From Chryseobacterium mucoviscidosis (GTDB lineage: Bacteria; Bacteroidota; Bacteroidia; Flavobacteriales; Weeksellaceae), in assembly GCF_002177115.1 (NCBI RefSeq), contig NZ_MVAG01000128.1, positions 434,001-498,000 of the forward strand: 64,000 nucleotides of DNA, written 5' to 3'. A program made the translations under genes and the position numbers. Below the pieces are notes generated by a model. It ran no database searches. It was not told the DNA's origin and saw only the letters and a program-made list of their open reading frames with translations. Of this stretch, positions 51,207-59,699 are shown piece by piece. Numbering within the stretch: position 1 is the first letter of the stretch; every line of letters begins with the position of its first letter.

Positions 51207-52340
51207 TTACTTTTTATCTTTATCGAGTAAAGAAATATATTCTCCGTAACCTTTTTCCTGCATTTCCGCTTTCGGAATAAACTTCAGGGAAGCAGAATTG
51301 ATGCAGTAACGAAGCCCGCCTTTGTCTGCGGGACCGTCATTGAAAACGTGTCCCAAATGCGCATCTCCGGTTTTACTTCTCACCTCCACTCTCGTCATTC
51401 CGTGAGAACGGTCTAACTTCTCTTCGATTAATTTTTTGGTAATCGGCTTAGAAAAACTTGGCCAACCACAACCGGATTCGAATTTATCTGTTGAGATAAA
51501 CAAAGGTTCTCCTGTGGTAATATCTACGTAAATTCCCTCTCTCGTTTCATCCCAGTATTCGTTCTGGAAAGCTCTTTCCGTACCGTTTTCCTGAGTAACG
51601 TTATACTGTTCGGCAGTCAGTTTTTCCTTTAAAGCTTTTTTATCCTGCTTCTGATATTTGGTTTCGTTAGTTCCCTTTGTTTCTTTTTTTGGCGGATTGG
51701 CGTTTCTTGCCATTTCAAACAATCCCGGTTCGATATGGCAGTATCCTCCCGGATTTTTATCCAGATAATCCTGATGATAATCTTCCGCTTTATAGAAATT
51801 CTTCAAAGGAATGGTTTCCACTACGACTGGTTTGCTGTAATTTTTAGCCAGTTTTGCCACTTCAGCTTTTACGATCGCTTCTGTTTCTTTGTCTGTGGAA
51901 TAAATTCCTGTTCTGTATTGGTTTCCTCTGTCATTTCCCTGTTTGTCAATGCTTGTAGGATCTATGGTTTTAAAATACAGATCAATTAATAGTTTTAAAT
52001 CTACTACTTCAGGATCATATTTTACTTTTACGGTTTCCGCAAAACCTGTGGTGTGGCTTACCACTTCCTCATATGTAGGATTCTTTTTATTTCCGTTGGC
52101 ATATCCTACCTCTGTTCCTACGACTCCGCGAACCTGCTGAAAAAAGTGCTCGGTTCCCCAGAAACATCCTCCCGCAAAATAAACTTCTTTTACATTTTTG
52201 TTGTCCATAATGGTCTCATTTTCTTTTTTATTTTCTGTGGATTTTTGCTTGGCATCTCCACAGCTTGTCGCAAAAACTGCTATTCCCAGTACCACACTGA
52301 GTAAAATTAGTATATTTTTCATTTTTATCTTGTTATTCAT
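51207..52340 (-). CDS. msrAB: Fused methionine sulfoxide reductase MsrA-MsrB lipoprotein
   Basis: 377 residues from the ATG at 52340 (the frame opens further upstream, inside the DUF417 gene). A lipoprotein signal ends at AVFATSC. The MsrA domain has the catalytic [11 protein letters not shown] (C59 in this numbering). The MsrB domain has ESGCGWPSF and the catalytic Cys in RYCINSASL. It repairs oxidised methionines of envelope proteins. The chosen ATG overlaps the DUF417 stop (ATGA), implying translational coupling. Confidence 0.92.
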   Translation of the reverse strand: MNNKIKMKNILILLSVVLGIAVFATSCGDAKQKSTENKKENETIMDNKNVKEVYFAGGCFWGTEHFFQQVRGVVGTEVGYANGNKKNPTYEEVVSHTTGFAETVKVKYDPEVVDLKLLIDLYFKTIDPTSIDKQGNDRGNQYRTGIYSTDKETEAIVKAEVAKLAKNYSKPVVVETIPLKNFYKAEDYHQDYLDKNPGGYCHIEPGLFEMARNANPPKKETKGTNETKYQKQDKKALKEKLTAEQYNVTQENGTERAFQNEYWDETREGIYVDITTGEPLFISTDKFESGCGWPSFSKPITKKLIEEKLDRSHGMTRVEVRSKTGDAHLGHVFNDGPADKGGLRYCINSASLKFIPKAEMQEKGYGEYISLLDKDKK

Positions 52341-52786
52341 TTCTTTATATTTAAAATCATTAATCCAAAGCCTAAAAGCATCAGGTCTTTTATGATGAAA
52401 AAGTCTGTTACCGGAACTCCGTCCACTATTTTCCAAACTCCCGGAGTTGTAAATAAATAACTTAAAGTAGTAAGGAAGGTAACGATCATTCCGATGGCGG
52501 CGTACTTTCTGAGTGATGCAAATTTCACACTAAAAATTAAAAGTAATGCAATGATAATTTCTATCACTCCGATAGCATTAGACACTGCCTGAATGCTTAC
52601 AATATCATATACGAAAAAAGTAAGGAAATGGTTTTCTACCAAAGGTTTTATCGCGTTCGCTTCTGTGGGTGTGAATTTGAAAATTCCGATCCAGAGCAGA
52701 ATAATGGCAGCTCCGAAAAGTGAGATGTAATACCCTGCTTTTCCGGCAAGGTTTCTGTTATCGATTTTAAGTGCAGTTCCGTTCAT
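52337..52786 (-). CDS. DUF417 (YkgB-like) membrane protein
   Basis: 149 residues with four membrane segments. The family motif [15 protein letters not shown] is visible. YkgB-like proteins are induced by reactive chlorine species in E. coli. Here the gene is coupled to msrAB and preceded by a sigma/anti-sigma pair, which supports a role in oxidative or hypochlorite stress. Confidence 0.85.
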   Translation of the reverse strand: MNGTALKIDNRNLAGKAGYYISLFGAAIILLWIGIFKFTPTEANAIKPLVENHFLTFFVYDIVSIQAVSNAIGVIEIIIALLLIFSVKFASLRKYAAIGMIVTFLTTLSYLFTTPGVWKIVDGVPVTDFFIIKDLMLLGFGLMILNIKK

Positions 52787-52865
52787 TTTTTAAGATTTTG
52801 AATTAATACTTTATTATTTTCAAAAGTATAGTCGGAACGTTTTCAAAATCCTGACAAAAATTTTA

Positions 52866-53138
52866 TTAAAGATCTAATTTTTTAATCATATTTTCTTTAA
52901 AATCCTGAATTTCAGAATCATGAATTTTACTTTTTTCTTCATTAAAAAGTTTTCTTTTTAAAATTTCATCTAAAATTTCCAGCTTTTCTTTATAAGCTCT
53001 GCACCATTTGCAGATTTTCAGATGCATGGAAAGTTTTCGATTCTCTTTTGAAGAAATGTTGCCTGCGTTTCTTTTTTCCATGAGCATGGTTGCTTCACTG
53101 CATGGTAAAAATAGGATATGGATTAGTTTTTTTAACAT
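52866..53138 (-). CDS. Anti-sigma factor-like zinc-finger protein
   Basis: 90 residues with H-x3-C-x2-C in MHLKICKWCRAYKEK, the zf-HC2 pattern of ZAS anti-sigma factors. A first Cys lies near residue 13. It is 11 bp downstream of the ECF sigma gene, its expected partner. It is short and soluble, so it probably senses redox state directly. Confidence 0.78.
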   Translation of the reverse strand: MLKKLIHILFLPCSEATMLMEKRNAGNISSKENRKLSMHLKICKWCRAYKEKLEILDEILKRKLFNEEKSKIHDSEIQDFKENMIKKLDL

Positions 53139-53149
53139 TTTAAAAGCAT

Positions 53150-53701
53150 TTATAATTGAGCAAACCAGTTAAATTCCAGACATTCTCTGAGCTGCATTCT
53201 GCCTCTCTGCAGAATCTTCCAAAGATTAGTCGTAGAAATATTCAGTTCCTGACTTACTTCGGGTGCTTTTTTTTCTTGAAGATAATACATTTTCATCGGA
53301 AGTTTCCACCGAACGGGCAATTCTTCCAGGCAATCCTCCAATGTATTAAATTCTGTATCATCTAAAAGTTCTGTTCCTTTATTTTCAGCATTCCAGTCAT
53401 TCAGCACATCGTCATTTTTCCACGATCCTGTTTCATCAAAAAAATGATCCAGTCTTATCTGTGGTTCCGATTTGTATTTTTTGCGGTAAAAATCGGCAAC
53501 CTTTCTGTTTAGAATCGTTATTAACCACGTTAAAGGCTGACTTTTCCCTTCAAAAGATTCGTATGACGAAAAAGCAGAGATAAAAACCTCCTGAACAATG
53601 TCTTCCGCCTCCACTCTATCCGACAGCAGATAAACTGCTCTTCTCAGCAACTGCCCGGAATACTGATCGATCCAGCTTTTAATGGTTTCATTTTTTGTCA
53701 T
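53150..53701 (-). CDS. ECF RNA polymerase sigma factor
   Basis: 183 residues: region 2 with DRVEAEDIVQEVFISAF and LTWLITILNRKVADFYRK, and region 4 with LPMKMYYLQEKKAPEVSQEL. It starts a four-gene minus-strand run (sigma, anti-sigma, DUF417, msrAB). The arrangement suggests a redox-responsive regulon that includes the repair enzymes. Confidence 0.9.
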   Translation of the reverse strand: MTKNETIKSWIDQYSGQLLRRAVYLLSDRVEAEDIVQEVFISAFSSYESFEGKSQPLTWLITILNRKVADFYRKKYKSEPQIRLDHFFDETGSWKNDDVLNDWNAENKGTELLDDTEFNTLEDCLEELPVRWKLPMKMYYLQEKKAPEVSQELNISTTNLWKILQRGRMQLRECLEFNWFAQL

Positions 53702-53989
53702 ATCAAATATTATCTTATTCCCTTAGATTTTAAATCTTTAGGTTTTTCTAATATTAAAACGAATATAGAAAGTTAAATGGTAAACTGCAAAGTTTTCATC
53801 AAACTTATCTGAACGTTGTATTTGTCATGCTGAAAGCATCTAAGCAATAATACCAAACACAAATGCCACAAATCCTGACACCAATAACCCGATTCTGATA
53901 AAATTATATCTCGTGTTGTGCAATTTACATGCTTTCATCATGACAAATGATGGTTTATATGATAAATAGTGAAAATTATAATCGCGATT

Positions 53990-54083
53990 TAGCCCCGAAT
54001 GCAATGAAAATCCCGCAGTGAAGCGGCGGAGCAAAGCGGAGCCGCGCAATGAGGAATTGCAATGGAAAGCGGGAAAAAGCTCC
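53990..54083 (+). repeat. Interspersed flavobacterial repeat, copy 3
   Basis: Runs from TTTAGCCCCGAATGCA to GAAAGCGGGAAAAAGCTCCTG, with an internal GGCGGAGC-AAAG-CGGAGCCGCG hairpin-like centre. Its ends match copies 1 and 2. A frame open from 54109 back to 53840 overlaps it and looks spurious. The gap 53702-54207 otherwise shows nothing. Confidence 0.65.
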
Positions 54084-54207
54084 TGAAAATGTTTCAGATT
54101 ATTATACAAATCTTAGCAAAAGTATCAAATATTTAAAACTAAATCACTCAAAAACATTAAATTTGCATCTTATCAAAATTGTAAAAAGCAAAGCAATATA
54201 TAGTATT

Positions 54208-56811
54208 ATGACATCACAAGAGATTCGTCAAAAATTTTTAGATTATTTTAAAAGTAAAGAACACCTTATCGTTCCTTCGGCTCCTATTGTGCTGAAAGAC
54301 GATCCTACCCTTATGTTTTCCAACTCGGGAATGACGCAGTTTAAAGATTATTTTTTAGGTTATAAAGAGCCTAAAGCCCCAAGAATTGCCGATACCCAGA
54401 AATGTTTAAGAGTTTCCGGAAAGCACAATGATCTGGATGATGTAGGTAGAGATACCTATCACCACACCATGTTTGAAATGTTGGGGAACTGGTCTTTTGG
54501 TGATTATTTTAAAAAAGATGCTATTGCTTTTGCCTGGGAATTGCTGACAGAAGTGTACGGAATTCCTAAAGAAAATCTTTACGTAACCATTTTTGAAGGA
54601 GATGCTTCCGAAAATCTGGAAAGAGATCAGGATGCTTACGATTTCTGGAAATCCCATATTTCTGAAGATAGAATCATCAACGGAAACAAGAAGGATAATT
54701 TCTGGGAAATGGGCGCAAGCGGACCTTGCGGACCGTGTTCTGAAATCCACGTTGATTTAAGAAGCGAAGAAGAAAAAGCTAAAGTTTCGGGACTTGATCT
54801 TGTAAACAATGACCATCCTCAAGTGGTGGAAGTCTGGAATCTCGTTTTTATGGAATTCAACAGAAAAGCTGATGGTTCTTTGGAAAAACTTCCTGCACAA
54901 CATGTTGATACCGGAATGGGCTTCGAACGTCTTTGTATGGCGCTTCAGGGAAAATCCTCCAATTATGACACCGATGTTTTTACCCCTTTAATTGCTAAAG
55001 TGGAAGAACTTTCAGGAAAAAAATATACCGGAATTTTAAAAGACGAAAAGGATATTGCGATCCGTGTTGTGGTAGACCATATCAGAGCTGTTTCTTTTGC
55101 CATTGCGGACGGACAATTGCCTTCAAGCGGAGGTGCAGGTTACGTTATCCGAAGAATTTTAAGAAGAGGAGTTTCCTATTCTTACAGATTCTTAGACATG
55201 AAAGAACCTTTCCTTTATAAATTGGTTGCCGTTCTTCAGGAACAAATGGGTAAATTCTTCCCTGAACTTGAAAAACAGGGAGCTTTGGTTACAGAAGTGA
55301 TCAAAAGCGAGGAGGAATCTTTCTTAAGAACCATTGAAAACGGACTGATAAGAGTTGAAAAATTAATTCAGCAGACCATTGAAAGCAATTTGAAGATACT
55401 TCCAAGCAATGAAGTTTTCGAATTGTATGACACTTACGGTTTTCCGGATGATTTAACGAGAATTATTGCTGAAGAAAAAGGCTTAACGATTGATGAAGCA
55501 GGTTTTGAAGCGAGAAAAAAAGAGCAACAGGATCGTTCAAGAGGGGGTGCTGAACAGAAAGTCCACGACTGGGTAATTCTTGAGGAAAAAGCAGAAAATT
55601 TTGTAGGCTACGACCAATTAGAATCTGAAACTTACATTACAAGATACCGAAAAATAGAAAATAAAGACGGAGAATTTTATCAGGTGGTTCTAAGTGAAAC
55701 GCCTTTCTATCCGGATGGTGGTGGACAGGTTGGAGATAAAGGTCTTCTTGAAAATGCCACGGAAAGTTTTGAGGTTCTGGAAACCAAAAAAGAAAACGGA
55801 CTGATTATTTCGTTAATTAACGGTCTTCCTAAAGATGCAGGAGCAGTTTTCTATGCTAAAGTAAATACAGCAGAAAGAAAAAATTCTCAGGCAAACCACT
55901 CGGTAACGCACTTACTGCATGAAGCGTTAAGAGAAGTTCTGGGAACGCACGTGGAACAGAAAGGTTCTTACGTAGGTCCCGATTATCTGCGTTTCGACTT
56001 CTCCCACTTCAACAAAATGACGGAAGAAGAACTGGCTTTGGTAGAAAATAAAGTGAATGCAAAAATCAAAGAAAGTATTGCATTACAGGAATTCAGAAGC
56101 ATCCCGATTCAGGAGGCTTTAGACAAAGGTGCAATGGCTTTGTTTGGAGAAAAATACGGAGACAATGTAAGAATGATCCAGTTTGGAAGCTCGAAAGAAC
56201 TTTGTGGTGGAACTCATGTAAAAAACACCAGCGAAATCGGTCATTTTAAAATTCTTTCCGAAAGTTCCGCAGCAGCAGGAATCAGAAGAATTGAAGCGAT
56301 CTCCGGAGACGAATCTGAAAAATATTTCAAAAATCTTGAAAAACAGGTAGCTGAACTTTCTCAGTTGTTAAAATCCAAAGACATCATCCGTTCGATTGAA
56401 AAACTGATGGAAGAAAATGCTTCTTTAAAGTCGGAAGTGGAAGCTTTCAAAAAAGAAAAAGCAAAAGGAGAAATCGGCGACTGGAAAAATGCTTACGAAC
56501 AAAAAGGAGATAAGCAGCTTTTGGTAAAGAAAACATCTCTTGATGCAGGTTCTGTAAAAGACATCGTATTCCAGTTAAAGAGAGAAATCCCGACTTCAGT
56601 AACGATCATCCTTTCTGATGCAGACGGAAAACCAATGATTACCGTGGGTGTTTCAGATGATCTGGCTGCAAATTATCAGGCAGGAGCAATCGTAAAAGAT
56701 TTAGCGAAAGAAATCCAAGGCGGCGGCGGAGGAAATCCGGGCTTTGCAACGGCAGGAGGAAAAAATCTTGAAGGTCTTGAAAATGCATATCAGAAGGCTT
56801 TGAATATTTAG
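54208..56811 (+). CDS. alaS: Alanyl-tRNA synthetase
   Basis: 867 residues from the ATG at 54208 (MTSQEIRQKFLDYFKSKEHL), the standard N-terminus; the frame is open further upstream without a reason to use it. Class II catalytic motifs are present (HHTMFEMLGNWSFGDYF). The editing domain has HSVTHLLH and the Cys-x3-His site in ELCGGTHV, and the C-Ala end has GGGGGNPGFATAGG. Normal length. Confidence 0.96.
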   Translation: MTSQEIRQKFLDYFKSKEHLIVPSAPIVLKDDPTLMFSNSGMTQFKDYFLGYKEPKAPRIADTQKCLRVSGKHNDLDDVGRDTYHHTMFEMLGNWSFGDYFKKDAIAFAWELLTEVYGIPKENLYVTIFEGDASENLERDQDAYDFWKSHISEDRIINGNKKDNFWEMGASGPCGPCSEIHVDLRSEEEKAKVSGLDLVNNDHPQVVEVWNLVFMEFNRKADGSLEKLPAQHVDTGMGFERLCMALQGKSSNYDTDVFTPLIAKVEELSGKKYTGILKDEKDIAIRVVVDHIRAVSFAIADGQLPSSGGAGYVIRRILRRGVSYSYRFLDMKEPFLYKLVAVLQEQMGKFFPELEKQGALVTEVIKSEEESFLRTIENGLIRVEKLIQQTIESNLKILPSNEVFELYDTYGFPDDLTRIIAEEKGLTIDEAGFEARKKEQQDRSRGGAEQKVHDWVILEEKAENFVGYDQLESETYITRYRKIENKDGEFYQVVLSETPFYPDGGGQVGDKGLLENATESFEVLETKKENGLIISLINGLPKDAGAVFYAKVNTAERKNSQANHSVTHLLHEALREVLGTHVEQKGSYVGPDYLRFDFSHFNKMTEEELALVENKVNAKIKESIALQEFRSIPIQEALDKGAMALFGEKYGDNVRMIQFGSSKELCGGTHVKNTSEIGHFKILSESSAAAGIRRIEAISGDESEKYFKNLEKQVAELSQLLKSKDIIRSIEKLMEENASLKSEVEAFKKEKAKGEIGDWKNAYEQKGDKQLLVKKTSLDAGSVKDIVFQLKREIPTSVTIILSDADGKPMITVGVSDDLAANYQAGAIVKDLAKEIQGGGGGNPGFATAGGKNLEGLENAYQKALNI

Positions 56812-56844
56812 ATCAACTTAAAACGTCAATAAAGTTATTATAAG

Positions 56845-56883
56845 AAATCAGTTGTACCATCTTTGCGTACAGCTGATTTTATT
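56845..56883 (+). terminator. alaS terminator
   Basis: 13-bp hairpin, AAATCAGTTGTAC with GTACAGCTGATTT (one G-T pair), followed by TTTT. Confidence 0.7.
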
Positions 56884-56914
56884 TTTAACAAAAGATTATA
56901 TTTTTTCGTATCGT

Positions 56915-56941
56915 TTTGTAACCTTCTTATTTTTAGTTTTG
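56915..56941 (+). promoter_or_regulatory. Promoter of the first DUF5686 gene
   Basis: -33-like TTTG at 56915-56918 and -7 TAGTTTTG at 56934-56941, 15 bp between them. Confidence 0.5.
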
Positions 56942-56962
56942 TCTTAACTATAAAAAAGACTA

Positions 56963-59419
56963 ATGACAAAATATCTATCATCCCTGTTTTTGTTTGTTTC
57001 GGTAGTGTTTTTCGCACAAAATCAGCTGAAAGTGATCAGTAAAGCGGATAAAAAACCTGTACATAACGCAGCGGTCTACTGTGATGACGCACTTCTCGGG
57101 AAAACCGACTTCAACGGCAGTGTATCTTTTAAAACAAAATGTAAAAAGATCGAAATTCTTGCCAGCAATTTTCAGGATGTCGTAACGGATGTAAAACCGT
57201 CTATGGAAGTTTCTATGCAGCCTTTGTCTGAAAAGATGGGAAATATAGACAAAATTGTCATTCAGGATAAGAGTGATCCGCGAGCGTTGATAATTTTAGA
57301 TGAGGTAAACAAAAGAGCCAAAGAGAATTCACCCAAATCGCTGGATTCCTACAATTTTAAATCGTATTCCAAGTTTTCTATTGATGTAGATAAAGATTCT
57401 GTGGATACGTACAAAAACTTTTTGGCAGTAAGAAAAGACTCACTTTCCAAGGTTGATAAAAAAGACCTTAAGCAAACGGATAAAGAGAAAAAAGATTCTT
57501 TGATCGGAGAAGATCTTATTCAGGCGACCACCGAAAGCCAGTTGTTTCTTTGGGAGAAAGCCGCAGAATACAAATATTCTAAAAGTTTCGGTGAGAAAAC
57601 CAATATCATTGATAACAGAATGTCGGGGTTCAAAAATCCGATTTATGAGGCTTTAGCCATTAATATTTCTAATCTTGACAGAACACCGAGACAGCTTAGA
57701 CCCGAAAACAGAAAGTTATTCAATTTTTATCTTTCCGATACTTTACAGCTCGACGGAAGAAAAACTTTTGTGATTAAATTCAAGGAAATCACCGATAAAA
57801 AGAAGCAGAATCCGAGAAAATTCAACGGGAAAATCTATATCGACTCAGAAACCTATGCTTTGAAAAAATTTGAAAGCCAAAGCAAGAAACAGAATGAAGG
57901 AGATATTGTTTCGGTTTGGAAACCTATCGACGGAAAGTGGTTCTTAGACTATGAAAACATTAAAGTAAAAATGGGAAGCCAGAGTTTTGAGACTTCTAAA
58001 AAAGACAGTCTGAAACCCGGAGAAAAAACAAAATACAACAAAAAGAATTTCGGAAATTATCTGTATGTGAAAAACCGTTTCTTCGATTTTGAGATCAATA
58101 AAGAACAAAAAGCATCCGAATTCAAAGGCTACTCTCTTGAAATGAAAAACTCGGACGGAAGTCTCCTTTCCCAATACAGAACCGACAGTCTTACCGCGAG
58201 AGAAAGTGCAACCTACACCAAGATCGACAGTTTTGTGGAAAAGCATGATTTTGAGAAAAAGCTGAATACTTTAACGCAGCTTTTAAGAGGAAATCTGCGA
58301 TACAAATTCATCGATTTTGATCTTACAAAGTTCTTCAGCTATGATAAATACCAAGGTCTTCGTCTGGGAGCAGGAATCAAGCTGAATGAAAAATTCAACA
58401 AAACATTTTCTCCGGACGGTTATTTCGGGTACGGATTTAAAGATCATACATGGAAATACGGTTTGGGTCTTGATGTGAAATTATCAGATAAAAGAACTTC
58501 CATTTTCAGGATCGATTATGTGGATGATGTGTTCGCAGCCGGAAGATTCAGCAACAATATGTGGGACATGATGATGAAATTTTCAGACATCAATCTGGAT
58601 CTTCACAACTCAACTTTTTACAAAAACCAGAAATGGGGAGCTTCTTTCCTTTATGATATTTCGAATTCTTTAAGTGTGAAAGTTGCCGTGAATAAAGAAA
58701 AGCAACAGGCTCTTTTTGATTATCAGTACAAAAATCTGAGCAGCAGTTTCGACAATACAAGTGCAACGTTATCCTTAAAATTCTCACCGAATGACAAAAA
58801 TATCATGACGCCGAGCGGAAAATTCACTTATGAAAAAGGATATCCGCAAATCTTCATGAATTACGAAAAAGGATTTGAAACGTTAGGCGGAGATCTGGAT
58901 TATCACAGAGTGGATGCGTTAATTATTCATCAGTTCAGATCAAAATTAGGATATACGAACATCAAACTTTTCGGAGGAATTTCTTCAGGAAATGCACCGA
59001 TCTGGAAAAACTTTGAAATCGCCGGACAAACCGATGCAAACAAAGACAAATGGACTTCGAGCATTACGACACCTTCCAATTTAGGTTTTGCAACCATGCC
59101 TTCCGGAACGTTCTTTACCGATAAATTTGTTGCCTTCAAAGTATCCCAGTCTCTTCCTTTCAGGTTTAAAACTTTCGGATCAAGATATTCCAGTATCGAA
59201 CTTGAATATCAGGCGGCGATCGGAAACATGAAAAACAGACAGGATCATCAGTTTCAGTTTCAGGTGCTGGATCATTATTATCAGGAAGCCGGAGTTATCT
59301 GGAACCGTTTTCTGGGAAGAAACTTTGGGGTAGGATTTTCTTACCGTTTAGGATATTATCAAACCTCAGAATTTAAAGATAATTTTGCTGTTAAGTTCAG
59401 ATTTAACCTGTTAAACTAA
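56963..59419 (+). CDS. DUF5686 outer-membrane protein with CarboxypepD_reg-like N-terminus
   Basis: 818 residues. The signal peptide ends at VFFAQ, then comes a carboxypeptidase-regulatory-like beta domain (residues ~20-90, VISKADKKPVHNAAVYC), an alpha/beta linker with DPRALIILDEVNKRAKENSP, and a long C-terminal outer-membrane barrel ending in aromatic LN. From memory this is DUF5686. It shares a DPRAL and LDSYNFKSYSKFS region with the next gene, so they are tandem paralogs. The function is unknown. Confidence 0.8.
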   Translation: MTKYLSSLFLFVSVVFFAQNQLKVISKADKKPVHNAAVYCDDALLGKTDFNGSVSFKTKCKKIEILASNFQDVVTDVKPSMEVSMQPLSEKMGNIDKIVIQDKSDPRALIILDEVNKRAKENSPKSLDSYNFKSYSKFSIDVDKDSVDTYKNFLAVRKDSLSKVDKKDLKQTDKEKKDSLIGEDLIQATTESQLFLWEKAAEYKYSKSFGEKTNIIDNRMSGFKNPIYEALAINISNLDRTPRQLRPENRKLFNFYLSDTLQLDGRKTFVIKFKEITDKKKQNPRKFNGKIYIDSETYALKKFESQSKKQNEGDIVSVWKPIDGKWFLDYENIKVKMGSQSFETSKKDSLKPGEKTKYNKKNFGNYLYVKNRFFDFEINKEQKASEFKGYSLEMKNSDGSLLSQYRTDSLTARESATYTKIDSFVEKHDFEKKLNTLTQLLRGNLRYKFIDFDLTKFFSYDKYQGLRLGAGIKLNEKFNKTFSPDGYFGYGFKDHTWKYGLGLDVKLSDKRTSIFRIDYVDDVFAAGRFSNNMWDMMMKFSDINLDLHNSTFYKNQKWGASFLYDISNSLSVKVAVNKEKQQALFDYQYKNLSSSFDNTSATLSLKFSPNDKNIMTPSGKFTYEKGYPQIFMNYEKGFETLGGDLDYHRVDALIIHQFRSKLGYTNIKLFGGISSGNAPIWKNFEIAGQTDANKDKWTSSITTPSNLGFATMPSGTFFTDKFVAFKVSQSLPFRFKTFGSRYSSIELEYQAAIGNMKNRQDHQFQFQVLDHYYQEAGVIWNRFLGRNFGVGFSYRLGYYQTSEFKDNFAVKFRFNLLN

Positions 59420-59451
59420 GCCGTATTTCAAAATAATTATCTGCAAAATAG

Positions 59452-59482
59452 AAACAGAAGCTTTCGGGTTTCTGTTTTTTTA
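59452..59482 (+). terminator. Terminator after the first DUF5686 gene
   Basis: AAACAGA with TCTGTTT and a T tract. Short stem. Confidence 0.6.
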
Positions 59483-59656
59483 TTATCTTTCTGAAAAAAT
59501 AACCATGAAACATAGGCTTACTGAGTGTTTCTCTGCAATATTAATTTCTTCTAATACAAAAAGAATCCCGTCCTTTGATTGAAGATAGGGAGTTTGAGCC
59601 TTATTTTTTAAAAGATATTTCCAATGAATGATCCCATTAATATCAATTAACAAAAC

Positions 59657-59687
59657 TTTTGCGGGACAATAAATATTAGTAATTTTG
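59657..59687 (+). promoter_or_regulatory. Promoter of the second DUF5686 gene
   Basis: TTTTG (-33 type) at 59657-59661 and TAATTTTG (-7) at 59680-59687, 18 bp apart and 12 nt before the ATG at 59700. Confidence 0.55.
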
Positions 59688-59699
59688 GCAAGGTTTTCT

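Noticed and set aside
53840..54109. 89-codon minus-strand frame upstream of alaS
   Set aside because: Its first half lies in interspersed repeat copy 3. The last ~30 codons could be a small membrane peptide, but there is no support beyond hydrophobicity.
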